The notes under the pieces were generated by a model. The model made no database searches. It was not told where the DNA came from and saw nothing but the letters and a program-made list of their open reading frames with translations. A program made the translations under genes and the position numbers. Shown piece by piece: positions 1-8,808 of a stretch of DNA of 64,000 nt. This stretch comes from Lachnospiraceae bacterium (GTDB taxonomy: Bacteria > Bacillota > Clostridia > Lachnospirales > Lachnospiraceae), in NCBI GenBank assembly GCA_015056815.1, contig SVFN01000015.1, forward strand, positions 37,615 through 101,614. Reading direction: 5' to 3'. Each line of letters begins with the position of its first letter. Position 1 is the stretch's first letter.

Positions 1-42
1 CACTTATTTTTCAAGGGTTTGACACACAATGAACACAAAAAA

Positions 43-70
43 AGAGCACTGCATGTTTTTACAGTGCTCT
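43..70 (-). terminator. Intrinsic terminator of the NHLM-type exporter operon
   Basis: A 9-bp perfect stem (AGAGCACTG / CAGTGCTCT) is followed on the minus strand by seven T residues. It begins 9 bases after the stop codon of the last exporter gene, so the operon ends here and no further cargo gene is cotranscribed downstream. Confidence 0.85.
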
Positions 71-78
71 CTGCCGTT

Positions 79-2739
79 TTAAACCATCTGACGGATCGCT
101 GTTTTATAGAACGCTCCTTTTTTCTTCATCAAAGAACGATAGTTTCCGCTCTCTGCCACCTTTCCCCGGTTCATTACCAGAATCCTGTCGCAATGTGCGA
201 TGGCACTGATCCGGTTGGAGATCACAAAACGCGTTCCCTTAAATCTTCTTAAATACTCCAATACCAGATCCTGACTTTCATCATCCAGATCCATGGTTGC
301 TTCATCAAAAAAGATCATGGACGGCTGTTTTAACAAGGCTCTTGCGATCAGGATCTTCTGGCGTTGTGTGGCATTGAGGACTTTCCCATCCTCCCGGATC
401 TTCGTATCAAATCCGTCCGGAAGCTCTTCGATCTCGCCTGTCAGTCGTAAGCGGTCTGTCATCGAAAGCATTTCTTCCTCGGACACCTTCCTGCCGGAAA
501 GACAGAGATTATCTCGGATACTGCCTTCGATCAACCTGTCGTTTTGCAGGACGATCGCGCATTTTTTTCGAAGCTCCCACAGATCCATCTGCTCCAGATC
601 CGATGTTCCATAGTAAATCTTACCCCGATCCGGCTTTTCCATCCCTAGAAGCAGCTTCATCAGTGTCGTTTTACCACTTCCGGATATGCCTGTGATCCCG
701 ATAAACTCTCCCGCATTCACATGCAGTGAGAATTTTTCAAACAGCGGATCCTCTTCTTCATAGGCAAAATCAAGCTCGGACACTTCCAGCTCACCGTTTA
801 AGCCTTCTGTTGTTTCCATGTCTTCTTCCGGTATGTCGGCCGCTTTTGATCCGCCTGTGTATTCTCCTGCTGTTTCCAGGATCGGTCTGACCCTGTTAAA
901 AAGAGATTTTAACACCATAAACTCCGCCATAGAAGTCCCAAACTCCGTCATTGCTGACAGAAAGATCCCAAAAGAAGCCATAAACGCAATAAACCAACCG
1001 GTCTGAAACGTCTCATGCCGTGCGATCATGCACCAGTACAAAAAGGCTGAAGCGATACTTCCGGCTCCTTTTGCGATCAGCTCGATGCGCTTACGTGCCC
1101 GGTCCGAAGCCATTCTGCTCTTTTGTTCCTTCGCATATGCCGTCAGGCAATGATGAAGTATCCGCTCCTGCATTCCAAAGGATTTCACTTTTTCCAGACC
1201 GGAAAAACATTCATCTCTTCTGCTCTTTGCCTCCTCATAAAGCAGAATCGTCTGTTTCTCTCTTTTCGCCGTTTTCCCCGCCACTAACACAAGAATCACC
1301 AAAAGGAGCAGGGTAAAGACAAGCGCCTGCCCGGTAAGCATTGGAGAAAGGGAATACATCTGCACGATATATACCATCGAAAGAAGTGCGACAAAGGAAG
1401 CATTCCATCCTCTTCCCACAGTCTTAAGCAACCGGTCTGTCTCAAGCACACAATCCGCCAGTTCTGTCGTCTTATACCTTCGAAGAATCTTATCCGGCAT
1501 ATGAAAAATTCTCTCACAGACAGCCGCATACAACGCTGTTTTCATTTGAAAGGCCGCCCTGAATCCCGACAGCTTCCTGCTGATCGAAAAGAATACATTC
1601 CCGGTCAGGAACGCCAGAACCATATACGCTGTCTGCCTGATCTCATCATAAGATGACATGGGGATCAGGCGGTCAAACAATGCTTTCTGGAAAAGCGGAA
1701 TAAGAAGTCCTGCCAAAACAGTCACCGCTGTAAACACCGGATAACGGATCCTGTCCGTCACCTTGGTTCTTCCAAGCCCGAACATAAGCATTTCTTTCCA
1801 TGTCATTTTCCGGTTTGGAAATGCTGCATAAAGAGTATATGCCTTACGGCTGAATGTACGTGAGAGCTTCGCATTTACTCTTTTACAGGTCTGTTCCCTG
1901 GGATCATAAAACACATATCTTCCTAGCCTGCCGTAGTATAATGCCACAGGCCGCAGGTCTTCTTTCAGGAATCCAACCATGACCCCGCCATTTCTCTTAT
2001 GCCAGTTTCTGTTTAACCGTATTTTTCTTAAGATAAAATGGGAATCCGCCGCGATCTCGCGGATCGATGTATAGCCCTGCTCCCCGGGTTCTTCACTGTC
2101 TTTCTGTGCTCTCTGTGTGCCGGGAAAAGGTACGATATCGATTTTGTTTTTGCGGCAGGCAAACGCCACCGCATCATACAATTCATTACCGCCTTGTACA
2201 TCCTCTGCCGTTTTTGAAGGGTGTGCCAGCAGGTCAAAAATAATCTGTTCATTTGCATTTTGGATCGTGTATTCCGTTTTTTGTGTTGGAGGTTCTTCTT
2301 GTGTCTCTTCTTCTATCCCGTCTGTATCCTCCTTTGGATCTTCCGGCTCATCCTCTGTCTCTTCTTCCTCTTGCGTTTCTTCCGGCATTTCCTCCGTCTT
2401 TGCTTCCTTTTCGATCTCCTGCAATACCCATTCCTTTAATGCGGGATCATCCATGTCAAAGTCAAAATCTTCTTCAGCCGGATCCCACTCTTCTTCGTCA
2501 TCCTCCGGATCACTCTCTTCGTTGTCTTCTTCACCGGCATCGTCGGAATTTTCCTCTTTTTCGATCTCTTTCAGATCGTTCTCATCCAGATCCGCCGCTT
2601 CCTCATCTCCATCGTCTTCCGGCTCTGTCTCTTCGTCAACACTTACTTCCCGTTCCGGAATGTCTTCATACAGCGCTTCTTCACGATGTCGTTTATTCTT
2701 TTTATGAAAAATTGCTTTGATCCGTTCGTTTATCGACAT
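79..2739 (-). CDS. NHLM-type ABC exporter subunit with degenerate ATPase motifs
   Basis: An ABC exporter half-transporter (886 aa) resembling the second, peptidase-less ABC protein of NHLM-type bacteriocin secretion systems. I chose ATG 2739 because AGGAGGAG lies 6 bases upstream. Residues about 13-150 are an acidic Glu/Asp low-complexity segment. About 160-310 is a family-specific soluble region, about 315-620 the membrane domain, and about 650-880 the nucleotide-binding domain. Walker A (GISGSGKTT) and Walker B (MIFFDEA) are intact. The signature motif reads LNATQRQK instead of LSGGQRQR, and the switch His is Asn (VISNRIS instead of VIAHRLS). It should therefore form one weak ATP site in a heterodimer with the 2817-5372 protein. 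It is the last gene of the operon. Cargo is unknown. Confidence 0.85.
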   Translation of the reverse strand: MSINERIKAIFHKKNKRHREEALYEDIPEREVSVDEETEPEDDGDEEAADLDENDLKEIEKEENSDDAGEEDNEESDPEDDEEEWDPAEEDFDFDMDDPALKEWVLQEIEKEAKTEEMPEETQEEEETEDEPEDPKEDTDGIEEETQEEPPTQKTEYTIQNANEQIIFDLLAHPSKTAEDVQGGNELYDAVAFACRKNKIDIVPFPGTQRAQKDSEEPGEQGYTSIREIAADSHFILRKIRLNRNWHKRNGGVMVGFLKEDLRPVALYYGRLGRYVFYDPREQTCKRVNAKLSRTFSRKAYTLYAAFPNRKMTWKEMLMFGLGRTKVTDRIRYPVFTAVTVLAGLLIPLFQKALFDRLIPMSSYDEIRQTAYMVLAFLTGNVFFSISRKLSGFRAAFQMKTALYAAVCERIFHMPDKILRRYKTTELADCVLETDRLLKTVGRGWNASFVALLSMVYIVQMYSLSPMLTGQALVFTLLLLVILVLVAGKTAKREKQTILLYEEAKSRRDECFSGLEKVKSFGMQERILHHCLTAYAKEQKSRMASDRARKRIELIAKGAGSIASAFLYWCMIARHETFQTGWFIAFMASFGIFLSAMTEFGTSMAEFMVLKSLFNRVRPILETAGEYTGGSKAADIPEEDMETTEGLNGELEVSELDFAYEEEDPLFEKFSLHVNAGEFIGITGISGSGKTTLMKLLLGMEKPDRGKIYYGTSDLEQMDLWELRKKCAIVLQNDRLIEGSIRDNLCLSGRKVSEEEMLSMTDRLRLTGEIEELPDGFDTKIREDGKVLNATQRQKILIARALLKQPSMIFFDEATMDLDDESQDLVLEYLRRFKGTRFVISNRISAIAHCDRILVMNRGKVAESGNYRSLMKKKGAFYKTAIRQMV

Positions 2740-2816
2740 TCGGACTCCTCCTGATTGATCGTTCCGATCTTTTCTTTTCGGCCGGATTTTCCCCAAAACG
2801 TTTTCATCCGTTTTGC

Positions 2817-5372
2817 TCAGACATTCTGCAATAATCTGCGATAGACACCCTGGGTACGTGCCAGTTCTTTATGTGTACCGATCTGTGCGATCTGCCCCTT
2901 CTCAAGCACGACGATCTTATCGCAAAAACGGATGGCAGTGGGTCTGTGTACCGCAAGAATACAGCTGCATCCTCTGTTTCTGATATTGGAAAGCACCTTC
3001 TGTTCTGTTAAGACATCCAGTCTGGCTGTTGCTTCATCCAGGATCAGTAAGGACGGATTCTTCGCCAATGCAGCGGCGATCTCCAGCCGTTGTCTCTCAC
3101 CTTCCGACAGATTCCTGCCATTTTCCAAAAGCATATGATCATATGCTTTTTTCTTTTTCATGATCACGTCATGGATGCAGGCATCTTTCGCTGCTTTTAT
3201 CATATCCGCCTCCGTCACATTCTTATCCCACAGCATAATGTTCTCCCGGATGCTGCCTGTAAAAAGCCTTGTCTGCTGTCCCACCACAGCAACATCCCGG
3301 TAAAACACTTCCCGGGGAATTTCAGAAAGCTGTTTCTCATCATAGGTGATCTCGCCGCCTCCGGGCGTATACAGACCGGTGATCAGCTTCAATACTGTCG
3401 ATTTCCCACTTCCTGCTTTTCCTACGATCGCCATCACCTCTCCCTGTTTTAGTGAGAAGGTGATCTCCTGCAGGAACTCTTTTTGCGACGGGCCAAACCC
3501 GAAAGAAACATTGTAAAGACACAGCCCGCCTGTCAGCTCTGTGATCGGCGGTTCTTCTTCCTTGTCCATTTCTTCCGGCACTTCTCCTGTTTCGTCTGTT
3601 TTAGATGCCTGATCTGTATCTTCACTTTCTTCCGGTACGTCCGGCTGTCTTGAATCTGTCTTCTTCCCTAATGATACTGCGGTCTTATGAATCTTGATTT
3701 CTTTGTCCGGCTCAGCCTCATCTGCACATTTATCATACTCTGTATCTTCTGTCGGCTCCTCTTCTTCCAATTCATCCATGTCCCCGACAGCTTCTTGCGT
3801 ATCTTCCTCGCCTTCGGCTTCCGTTTCTGCCTCGTCTTCTTCCCAGACTTCCTCCTCCGGATCTTCTTGCTCCGGATCTTCTTGCTCCGTATCTTCTTCC
3901 TCCGTATCTTCTACCGATTCTTCCACTTGCGGATCGGCAGGTCTCCGGAAGATCTCTTTTTCTTCGCAAAAGCGCCAGATATCATCAACACGTTTCATAT
4001 CATTTTTTAAAAACTGAAGCCCGGTAAAATGTGTAAGAAATTCTCCGGCGGCTTTTAAAATGACAGCAGTCATCATAACGCAGGATACTAATTGTCCAAT
4101 GCTGAGTGTCCCTTCCATCGTCATATCGGCTCCCAGCATAAGTACAAGAATCCCGGCAATATCCCTGCTTCCGGAAACGGTCACATCAAGCACCCTCTGC
4201 AGTCTTTCCGCTTTCTGTTCGCTTTCCAGACTGCCTGCCAGATACCCCATGATCCGGCTCACATAATCATTCTCTGCTCCGGCTGCCTTCAGAGAAGCGG
4301 TTGCTTTCATCCCGCCAAAAACAGCTTCTGTCAGTCTGCCCTTCCGATGTTCCGCTTTCTGCACCCAAAGCGAAATACTTTTCCAAAACAGCAAAGGCAA
4401 AAAAGCATAAAAGCCGATCATGCACAATGATACGAGCATCAGCTTCCGGCTATAATTCCCCACAAACAACAGGCATAAAACCGCACTGAACCCTTCCAAC
4501 AGCATTTCGATATATTCTTCTGTCAGAAACCGACTGATCTGTGCATTTTTTTCGATCCTGCTTTCGTAAAAAGCAAGCTCTCTCTGCTCCCAGAAAGAAA
4601 ACGGCAGCTTCATCAGGTGTTGAAACAGGCGATAATCCGAGATCACTGTCAGCTTGTTTTTTAATTTGAGCAGGATATTTTTTTTCAGGACCGCAAAAAA
4701 TATCCAGAACATGAGAATGGTCACCAAAACGCCCAGGAAGGTGTAAAACCAGGTCACCGTTTTCCCGATCAGCACTCCATCAATAAACAATGCTGCAAAA
4801 AACGGGATCGCCACTCCTGTCACAGCTAAAAGCAATGCGATCAGAAAAAGACTGAGAATGGTGGCAGCCTCCCCTTTCATCCGCTTACGCACCATACTGA
4901 AAAAAGAGCATTTTGCCTTCTGAAAACTTTTACGCGGCGTCAACTGAATGGTAATCCCATCATAAAGGGCAATAAACTGATCCTCTGTCAGTCTGCGTCT
5001 GCCGACTGCCGGATCATTCACATAATATCGCCTGTTCTTTTTCCCTTTTTTGCCTTCATATACCACATAGCAGTTTGTCCCGGTCTTTAAGATACAGGGA
5101 GCCTGCGCTTCCTCCGTCAGAAATTCCGGATTGTCCGCAAAAAACTCTGCTTTCAGACGATGCTTTCCGGCAGCCTTCCCGATTCCTTCCAGCGTACATC
5201 CCTCAGCGGTCATCTGCGTATCCAGCCTGAGCTGTTCTAAAGAGATTTCCTTCCCGTAAAAAGACAGGAGCATGGCAATGCAGGCAGCTCCGCTCTCTTC
5301 CTGTTCCATTTGAAACACTGTGGGCGTTTTACGATATGCTTTTTGCTTCTTCGATTTTCCACTCTCTGCCAT
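2817..5372 (-). CDS. NHLM-type ABC exporter with inactive C39-like peptidase domain
   Basis: An 851-aa ABC exporter: C39-like domain about 12-150, membrane domain about 165-455, acidic linker about 470-615, nucleotide-binding domain about 620-850. In active C39 domains a Cys precedes the conserved Gly and a His starts the HFVV motif. Here these are Ser27 (EESGAAC) and Cys101 (TNCYVV), while Asp120 of NDPAVG is kept. The domain is thus probably a non-cleaving, HlyB-like cargo receptor, unless another residue substitutes. The ATPase has an intact Walker A (GKAGSGKST), Walker B (LLILDEA), signature LSEGERQR and switch His (LAVHRP). The very acidic insert between membrane and ATPase domains is not typical of the family. 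The RBS is weak, and 77 bases separate it from the next gene. Confidence 0.87.
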   Translation of the reverse strand: MAESGKSKKQKAYRKTPTVFQMEQEESGAACIAMLLSFYGKEISLEQLRLDTQMTAEGCTLEGIGKAAGKHRLKAEFFADNPEFLTEEAQAPCILKTGTNCYVVYEGKKGKKNRRYYVNDPAVGRRRLTEDQFIALYDGITIQLTPRKSFQKAKCSFFSMVRKRMKGEAATILSLFLIALLLAVTGVAIPFFAALFIDGVLIGKTVTWFYTFLGVLVTILMFWIFFAVLKKNILLKLKNKLTVISDYRLFQHLMKLPFSFWEQRELAFYESRIEKNAQISRFLTEEYIEMLLEGFSAVLCLLFVGNYSRKLMLVSLCMIGFYAFLPLLFWKSISLWVQKAEHRKGRLTEAVFGGMKATASLKAAGAENDYVSRIMGYLAGSLESEQKAERLQRVLDVTVSGSRDIAGILVLMLGADMTMEGTLSIGQLVSCVMMTAVILKAAGEFLTHFTGLQFLKNDMKRVDDIWRFCEEKEIFRRPADPQVEESVEDTEEEDTEQEDPEQEDPEEEVWEEDEAETEAEGEEDTQEAVGDMDELEEEEPTEDTEYDKCADEAEPDKEIKIHKTAVSLGKKTDSRQPDVPEESEDTDQASKTDETGEVPEEMDKEEEPPITELTGGLCLYNVSFGFGPSQKEFLQEITFSLKQGEVMAIVGKAGSGKSTVLKLITGLYTPGGGEITYDEKQLSEIPREVFYRDVAVVGQQTRLFTGSIRENIMLWDKNVTEADMIKAAKDACIHDVIMKKKKAYDHMLLENGRNLSEGERQRLEIAAALAKNPSLLILDEATARLDVLTEQKVLSNIRNRGCSCILAVHRPTAIRFCDKIVVLEKGQIAQIGTHKELARTQGVYRRLLQNV

Positions 5373-5503
5373 ACTATCTATCCATTCTCTCTGCGATCAT
5401 CGTTACTCACACGCCCTTGTCCGTAATCTGCCTTGCTCATCATTACGCCGCGATCCCATCCGGCTTCTCCAAACGCTATCCATGCACACACACGATGCCA
5501 CTC

Positions 5504-8500
5504 CTACAATTCTTCCTCATCATAGTCTTCCTCATCGTAGTCTTCGTCATCATAGTCTTCCTCATCATACTCATCATCATAGTCTTCATCGTCATAGTCC
5601 TCGTCGTCGTAGTCCTCGTCATCATAGTCCTCATCATCGTAGTCCTCGTCATCGTAGTCCTCGTCATCATAGTCCTCGTCATCGTAGTCCTCGTCATCGT
5701 AGTCCTCGTCATCGTAGTCCTCGTCATCGTAGTCCTCGCCGTCGTAGTCCTCGTCATCGTAGTCCTCATCATCGTAAATCTCTGCATCCTCTGCATCTTC
5801 CGCATCGATCACGTCTTCCGGTTCGGCTTCACTTTCCGCCTTCTTTTTCCCCTGCGGTCCGGAAGCATCACGATCCTTTAATCCCGGAATCAGTATGGAG
5901 ATGGGAGACGTGCTGTCGATCTCAAATACACCATCTAACAGAGTGCCCTCCGCAAGCTCCACTTTCTCTCCTTTCTCCAAAGACCATTCATATCCGCTCA
6001 CCGTTGTATCATCCATAGTGATCTCACAGACGATTTCCATCACCGGTCCTTCTTCTTCAAACAACTCTGCCAGCTTGCGGTCTCTTAATCTCTCCAAAAC
6101 AGCATCGCAGGATGTGACATATTTTTCCACATGCAAAACAGTCCCTGTCAGATAACCGTACTCTTCTTTCGGATAAACAGACGGATAAATGGAAACACTC
6201 ATTCCTTCTTTGATCCGTTTTCCCTGTTTCAGAGGCAGGAAATATACCGCCTGCAGATTCTCGGATTCATACTCACAGATCCTGGCTACTTCCGTCGTTT
6301 CCGAAACCGCATACCCCAGCTGTGCGATCACATTCTCCACAACTCCGCCCACAGCGGCCGTAATCTTTACACTCTCCAACTGCTTTTGATAATCTCTCAG
6401 TTCTCTGTTAAGCTTATCCAAAACAGATTTCTTTTCTGCCTCAAACTGATTCTTCAGTGCATGGTCCCTGATCTGCATCGCATTTTCTGTCACTGCCGAA
6501 AGCATTGCCTCCGCTTCGCTCAGATCGGAAGAAATCGTATTCAATTCTCCGTATGCCATATTATAGCTTTCCAGTGCTGCCAGATAGGCATTGGAATTAC
6601 GAACCGTTTGTGCATCTCCTGTTCCGCTTGTCCTGACATAAGACTCATAAGCAGATTTCTTGGTATTGTAAGCAGATTTCTTGCTGTTACGCTCCGTCTC
6701 CGCTGCATTCTTTGCGGAAGTATAGACAGAAAGCTTATCCTGCGCCCGCTTATTCGCCGTCTGTGCATCGGAAACCGCTGATTTGGCTGCCGCCTTCTCC
6801 TGCGCGGTACCATACTTCTTGGCATTGGTGTACTCATCTTTGGCCTGGATGAGAGCGATCGTCGCTGCATCTGCCAGATTGACCGCATCCTGATATGCCT
6901 TGGAAGCGGCCTGTAATGCTGACTCTGCTGTACTGTACTCAGCGAACGCCGTATCAAATTCATATTTTGTCTGCGCTCCCCGGTCGGAAGATACCTGGCT
7001 GTAATAGGCACTCTCCGCGTTCTCCAGCTTACGTTTCAGATCGGATACTTCTTCCAGTTTTGCCTTATAACGCTCCTGCAGATCTTCCACCTTCGCCTCA
7101 TATTCACGGCTCTCCAGAACCAGGCTCAGCTGCTGGTTCTTAATATCAATCAGTTTCTGATTATCACTTGTCACCTGATCTTCTGCCACATCATAAGATG
7201 CCGAGATCTGTGTTGCTTTCCGTCCGGAAGATACATTCGTCTTTGCCGTATCCCGCACAGTAGATGATGCCGAATTACCGGAAACCGAATTTCTGGAAAC
7301 CGAATTTCCCGCAGATGCGCGATATCCGGAGGATGCACTGCTGCTTCCGCTGCTGTAACTGCTGTAGCTGCTACTGCTGTAATAGTCATCATCCGACGAG
7401 GAAGACGAATAAGAATCCGATGTCAGGGTATTATAAGAGACGGATTCCACCTTCCGGATCCGTTCCTGTAGCTCCTTCAAATACCCGGCATCCGCCCTGC
7501 TTCCGACTTCATAAAGCACATCTCCCGGCTGAACCGTATCGCCTTCGGCGATATTTACCTGCGTGATCATTCCGCTTGTATTGGCATAAACAGTCGTATA
7601 TTTTCGTTCTTTTAACAAAATGCCTTTGGCCTCTTCCGCCTTTGGTACACTTCCGTAGATTGCCCACCAGATCGCAGCCATTACCACAAAGATCCCTCCG
7701 GTAAGAAGTACCCAGTGAAGAGGGGAACTGACTGCTACCAGCTTATCCAGATGGTCCCCGTAGACAGGCTCATCCTCCCAGTCATCCTCTACGCTGTCCT
7801 CTTCCTCTTCTTCGGACTCCTCCTCAGCTTCTACACCGAGGACTTCATCCAGAAGTTCCTCGATCGGCACATCTTCTTCAGCCTCTTCGCCTTCAAGAGG
7901 CTCATCACTATCATTTTCGTCCGCTGTCCCTTCGGGAGCATCTTCGGGAGCTTCTTCGGAATCTTCGTCAGAATCTTCTTCGGTTTCTTCCGCGTCCAAA
8001 TCCGTTTCTTCGTTTTCTTTTTTCTTTTTTCTGCCAAACAGATTTTCCCAGAATGCAGCAAACCGGCCTTTTTTCCCGCTCTCTTCCCGGAGATCTTCCT
8101 CTTCCTCCAAAAGCTCCTCTTCATAGGAATCGGCTTCTTCCAAAAGCTCTGCATCCGTTAGCGTTTCTCTCTCCGGCTCCTCCCAGGCTTCCTCTGGCGT
8201 CTCTTCGTTATCTTCACAACGCGAAACAGCGTCAGGGCCAGCTTCTTGTTCTGACTCTGCCGCTTCTGTATCATCTGCATCTTCCTCGACCTGACCGATG
8301 TTTCCGGTCAGCTCCTCCTCTGTCACCACATCTGCTCCGGCATCCTCCTGTTCCCAGACAGGCTCCGTTTCATCCTCCGCTTTTATCTCCTGCGAAGTTT
8401 CCTGCCTCCTGCTGCCAAACAGATGATTCCAGAATGTTACGAATCTGCCGGACTTTTCTGTTTGCAGTTCTTCCGGCTCCTGCTCCTCTCCCAAATCCTC

Positions 8501-8716
8501 ACTCTCATTTTCTGCAGTCTGCCCGAAATCATCCCCCGGTTCGGATATCTGTATTTCTTCTTCATAACCTTCGTCCGGTTCAGGCGCTGCTCCCTCATGA
8601 TCGGTGTCATCCGGAAAATCCCCGTTTTCATTCTGTTCTTCTATATCTGCCTCATTGTTAGATTGCACGTCTTCTATGGAATTATTTTTAGATCTGTTTC
8701 TAAAAAATTTTAACAT
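5504..8716 (-). CDS. HlyD-like membrane fusion protein with acidic N- and C-terminal tracts
   Basis: Periplasmic-adaptor-type subunit of the exporter, 1070 aa, far longer than usual NHLM HlyD proteins (roughly 400-600). Residues 15-330 are strongly acidic and contain two copies of a short basic-aromatic motif (GRFVTFWNHLFGSRR and GRFAAFWENLFGRKK). A single membrane helix lies at about 335-355 (WVLLTGGIFVVMAAIWWAIYG). A first lipoyl half-motif lies at about 375-405, a Ser/Tyr-rich stretch at about 430-490, a long coiled coil at about 520-780, the second lipoyl half at about 795-830, then the beta-barrel. The last about 90 residues are DDEDY pentapeptide repeats. It is first in the operon, with the RBS GGAAAGG before ATG 8716. 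Confidence 0.85.
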   Translation of the reverse strand: MLKFFRNRSKNNSIEDVQSNNEADIEEQNENGDFPDDTDHEGAAPEPDEGYEEEIQISEPGDDFGQTAENESEDLGEEQEPEELQTEKSGRFVTFWNHLFGSRRQETSQEIKAEDETEPVWEQEDAGADVVTEEELTGNIGQVEEDADDTEAAESEQEAGPDAVSRCEDNEETPEEAWEEPERETLTDAELLEEADSYEEELLEEEEDLREESGKKGRFAAFWENLFGRKKKKENEETDLDAEETEEDSDEDSEEAPEDAPEGTADENDSDEPLEGEEAEEDVPIEELLDEVLGVEAEEESEEEEEDSVEDDWEDEPVYGDHLDKLVAVSSPLHWVLLTGGIFVVMAAIWWAIYGSVPKAEEAKGILLKERKYTTVYANTSGMITQVNIAEGDTVQPGDVLYEVGSRADAGYLKELQERIRKVESVSYNTLTSDSYSSSSSDDDYYSSSSYSSYSSGSSSASSGYRASAGNSVSRNSVSGNSASSTVRDTAKTNVSSGRKATQISASYDVAEDQVTSDNQKLIDIKNQQLSLVLESREYEAKVEDLQERYKAKLEEVSDLKRKLENAESAYYSQVSSDRGAQTKYEFDTAFAEYSTAESALQAASKAYQDAVNLADAATIALIQAKDEYTNAKKYGTAQEKAAAKSAVSDAQTANKRAQDKLSVYTSAKNAAETERNSKKSAYNTKKSAYESYVRTSGTGDAQTVRNSNAYLAALESYNMAYGELNTISSDLSEAEAMLSAVTENAMQIRDHALKNQFEAEKKSVLDKLNRELRDYQKQLESVKITAAVGGVVENVIAQLGYAVSETTEVARICEYESENLQAVYFLPLKQGKRIKEGMSVSIYPSVYPKEEYGYLTGTVLHVEKYVTSCDAVLERLRDRKLAELFEEEGPVMEIVCEITMDDTTVSGYEWSLEKGEKVELAEGTLLDGVFEIDSTSPISILIPGLKDRDASGPQGKKKAESEAEPEDVIDAEDAEDAEIYDDEDYDDEDYDGEDYDDEDYDDEDYDDEDYDDEDYDDEDYDDEDYDDEDYDDEDYDDEDYDDEDYDDEYDEEDYDDEDYDEEDYDEEEL
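5516..5777. repeat. 15-bp tandem repeat coding acidic pentapeptides
   Basis: About 17 imperfect units of a 15-base repeat (forward consensus tagtcctcgtcatcg) encode Asp-Asp-Glu-Asp-Tyr units at the C-terminus of the HlyD-like protein. The unit length is a multiple of three, so copy-number slippage would keep the frame and only change tail length. Units nearer the C-terminal end are more diverged (EEDY, DEEDY). Confidence 0.9.
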
Positions 8717-8750
8717 GTTTATACCTTTCCAAAAGATGTCCCTGCGTTAA

Positions 8751-8779
8751 GTTATAGCACATCCCGGGAACTTGCGCAA
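8751..8779 (-). promoter_or_regulatory. Sigma-A-like promoter of the exporter operon
   Basis: On the minus strand, TTGCGC (8779-8774) and TATAAC (8756-8751) are separated by 17 bases, and the first operon ATG is at 8716. This supports separate transcription from dinB upstream. Confidence 0.6.
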
Positions 8780-8780
8780 T

Positions 8781-8801
8781 AAAAACAGGAAGGTTTTTCC
8801 T
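8781..8801 (-). terminator. Possible weak terminator after dinB
   Basis: A short stem (AGGAA / TTCCT) followed by GTTTTT on the minus strand lies just after the dinB stop. The stem is only 5 bp, so efficiency is doubtful. Confidence 0.35.
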
Positions 8802-8808
8802 TATTATT

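Noticed and set aside
5516..5777. CRISPR-like appearance of the repeats
   Set aside because: Units are 15 bp, contiguous without spacers, in frame within a coding gene.
5320..6018. His/Arg/Ser/Pro repeat protein on the plus strand
   Set aside because: It is the shadow of the 15-bp repeats that encode the acidic tail of the HlyD-like adaptor.
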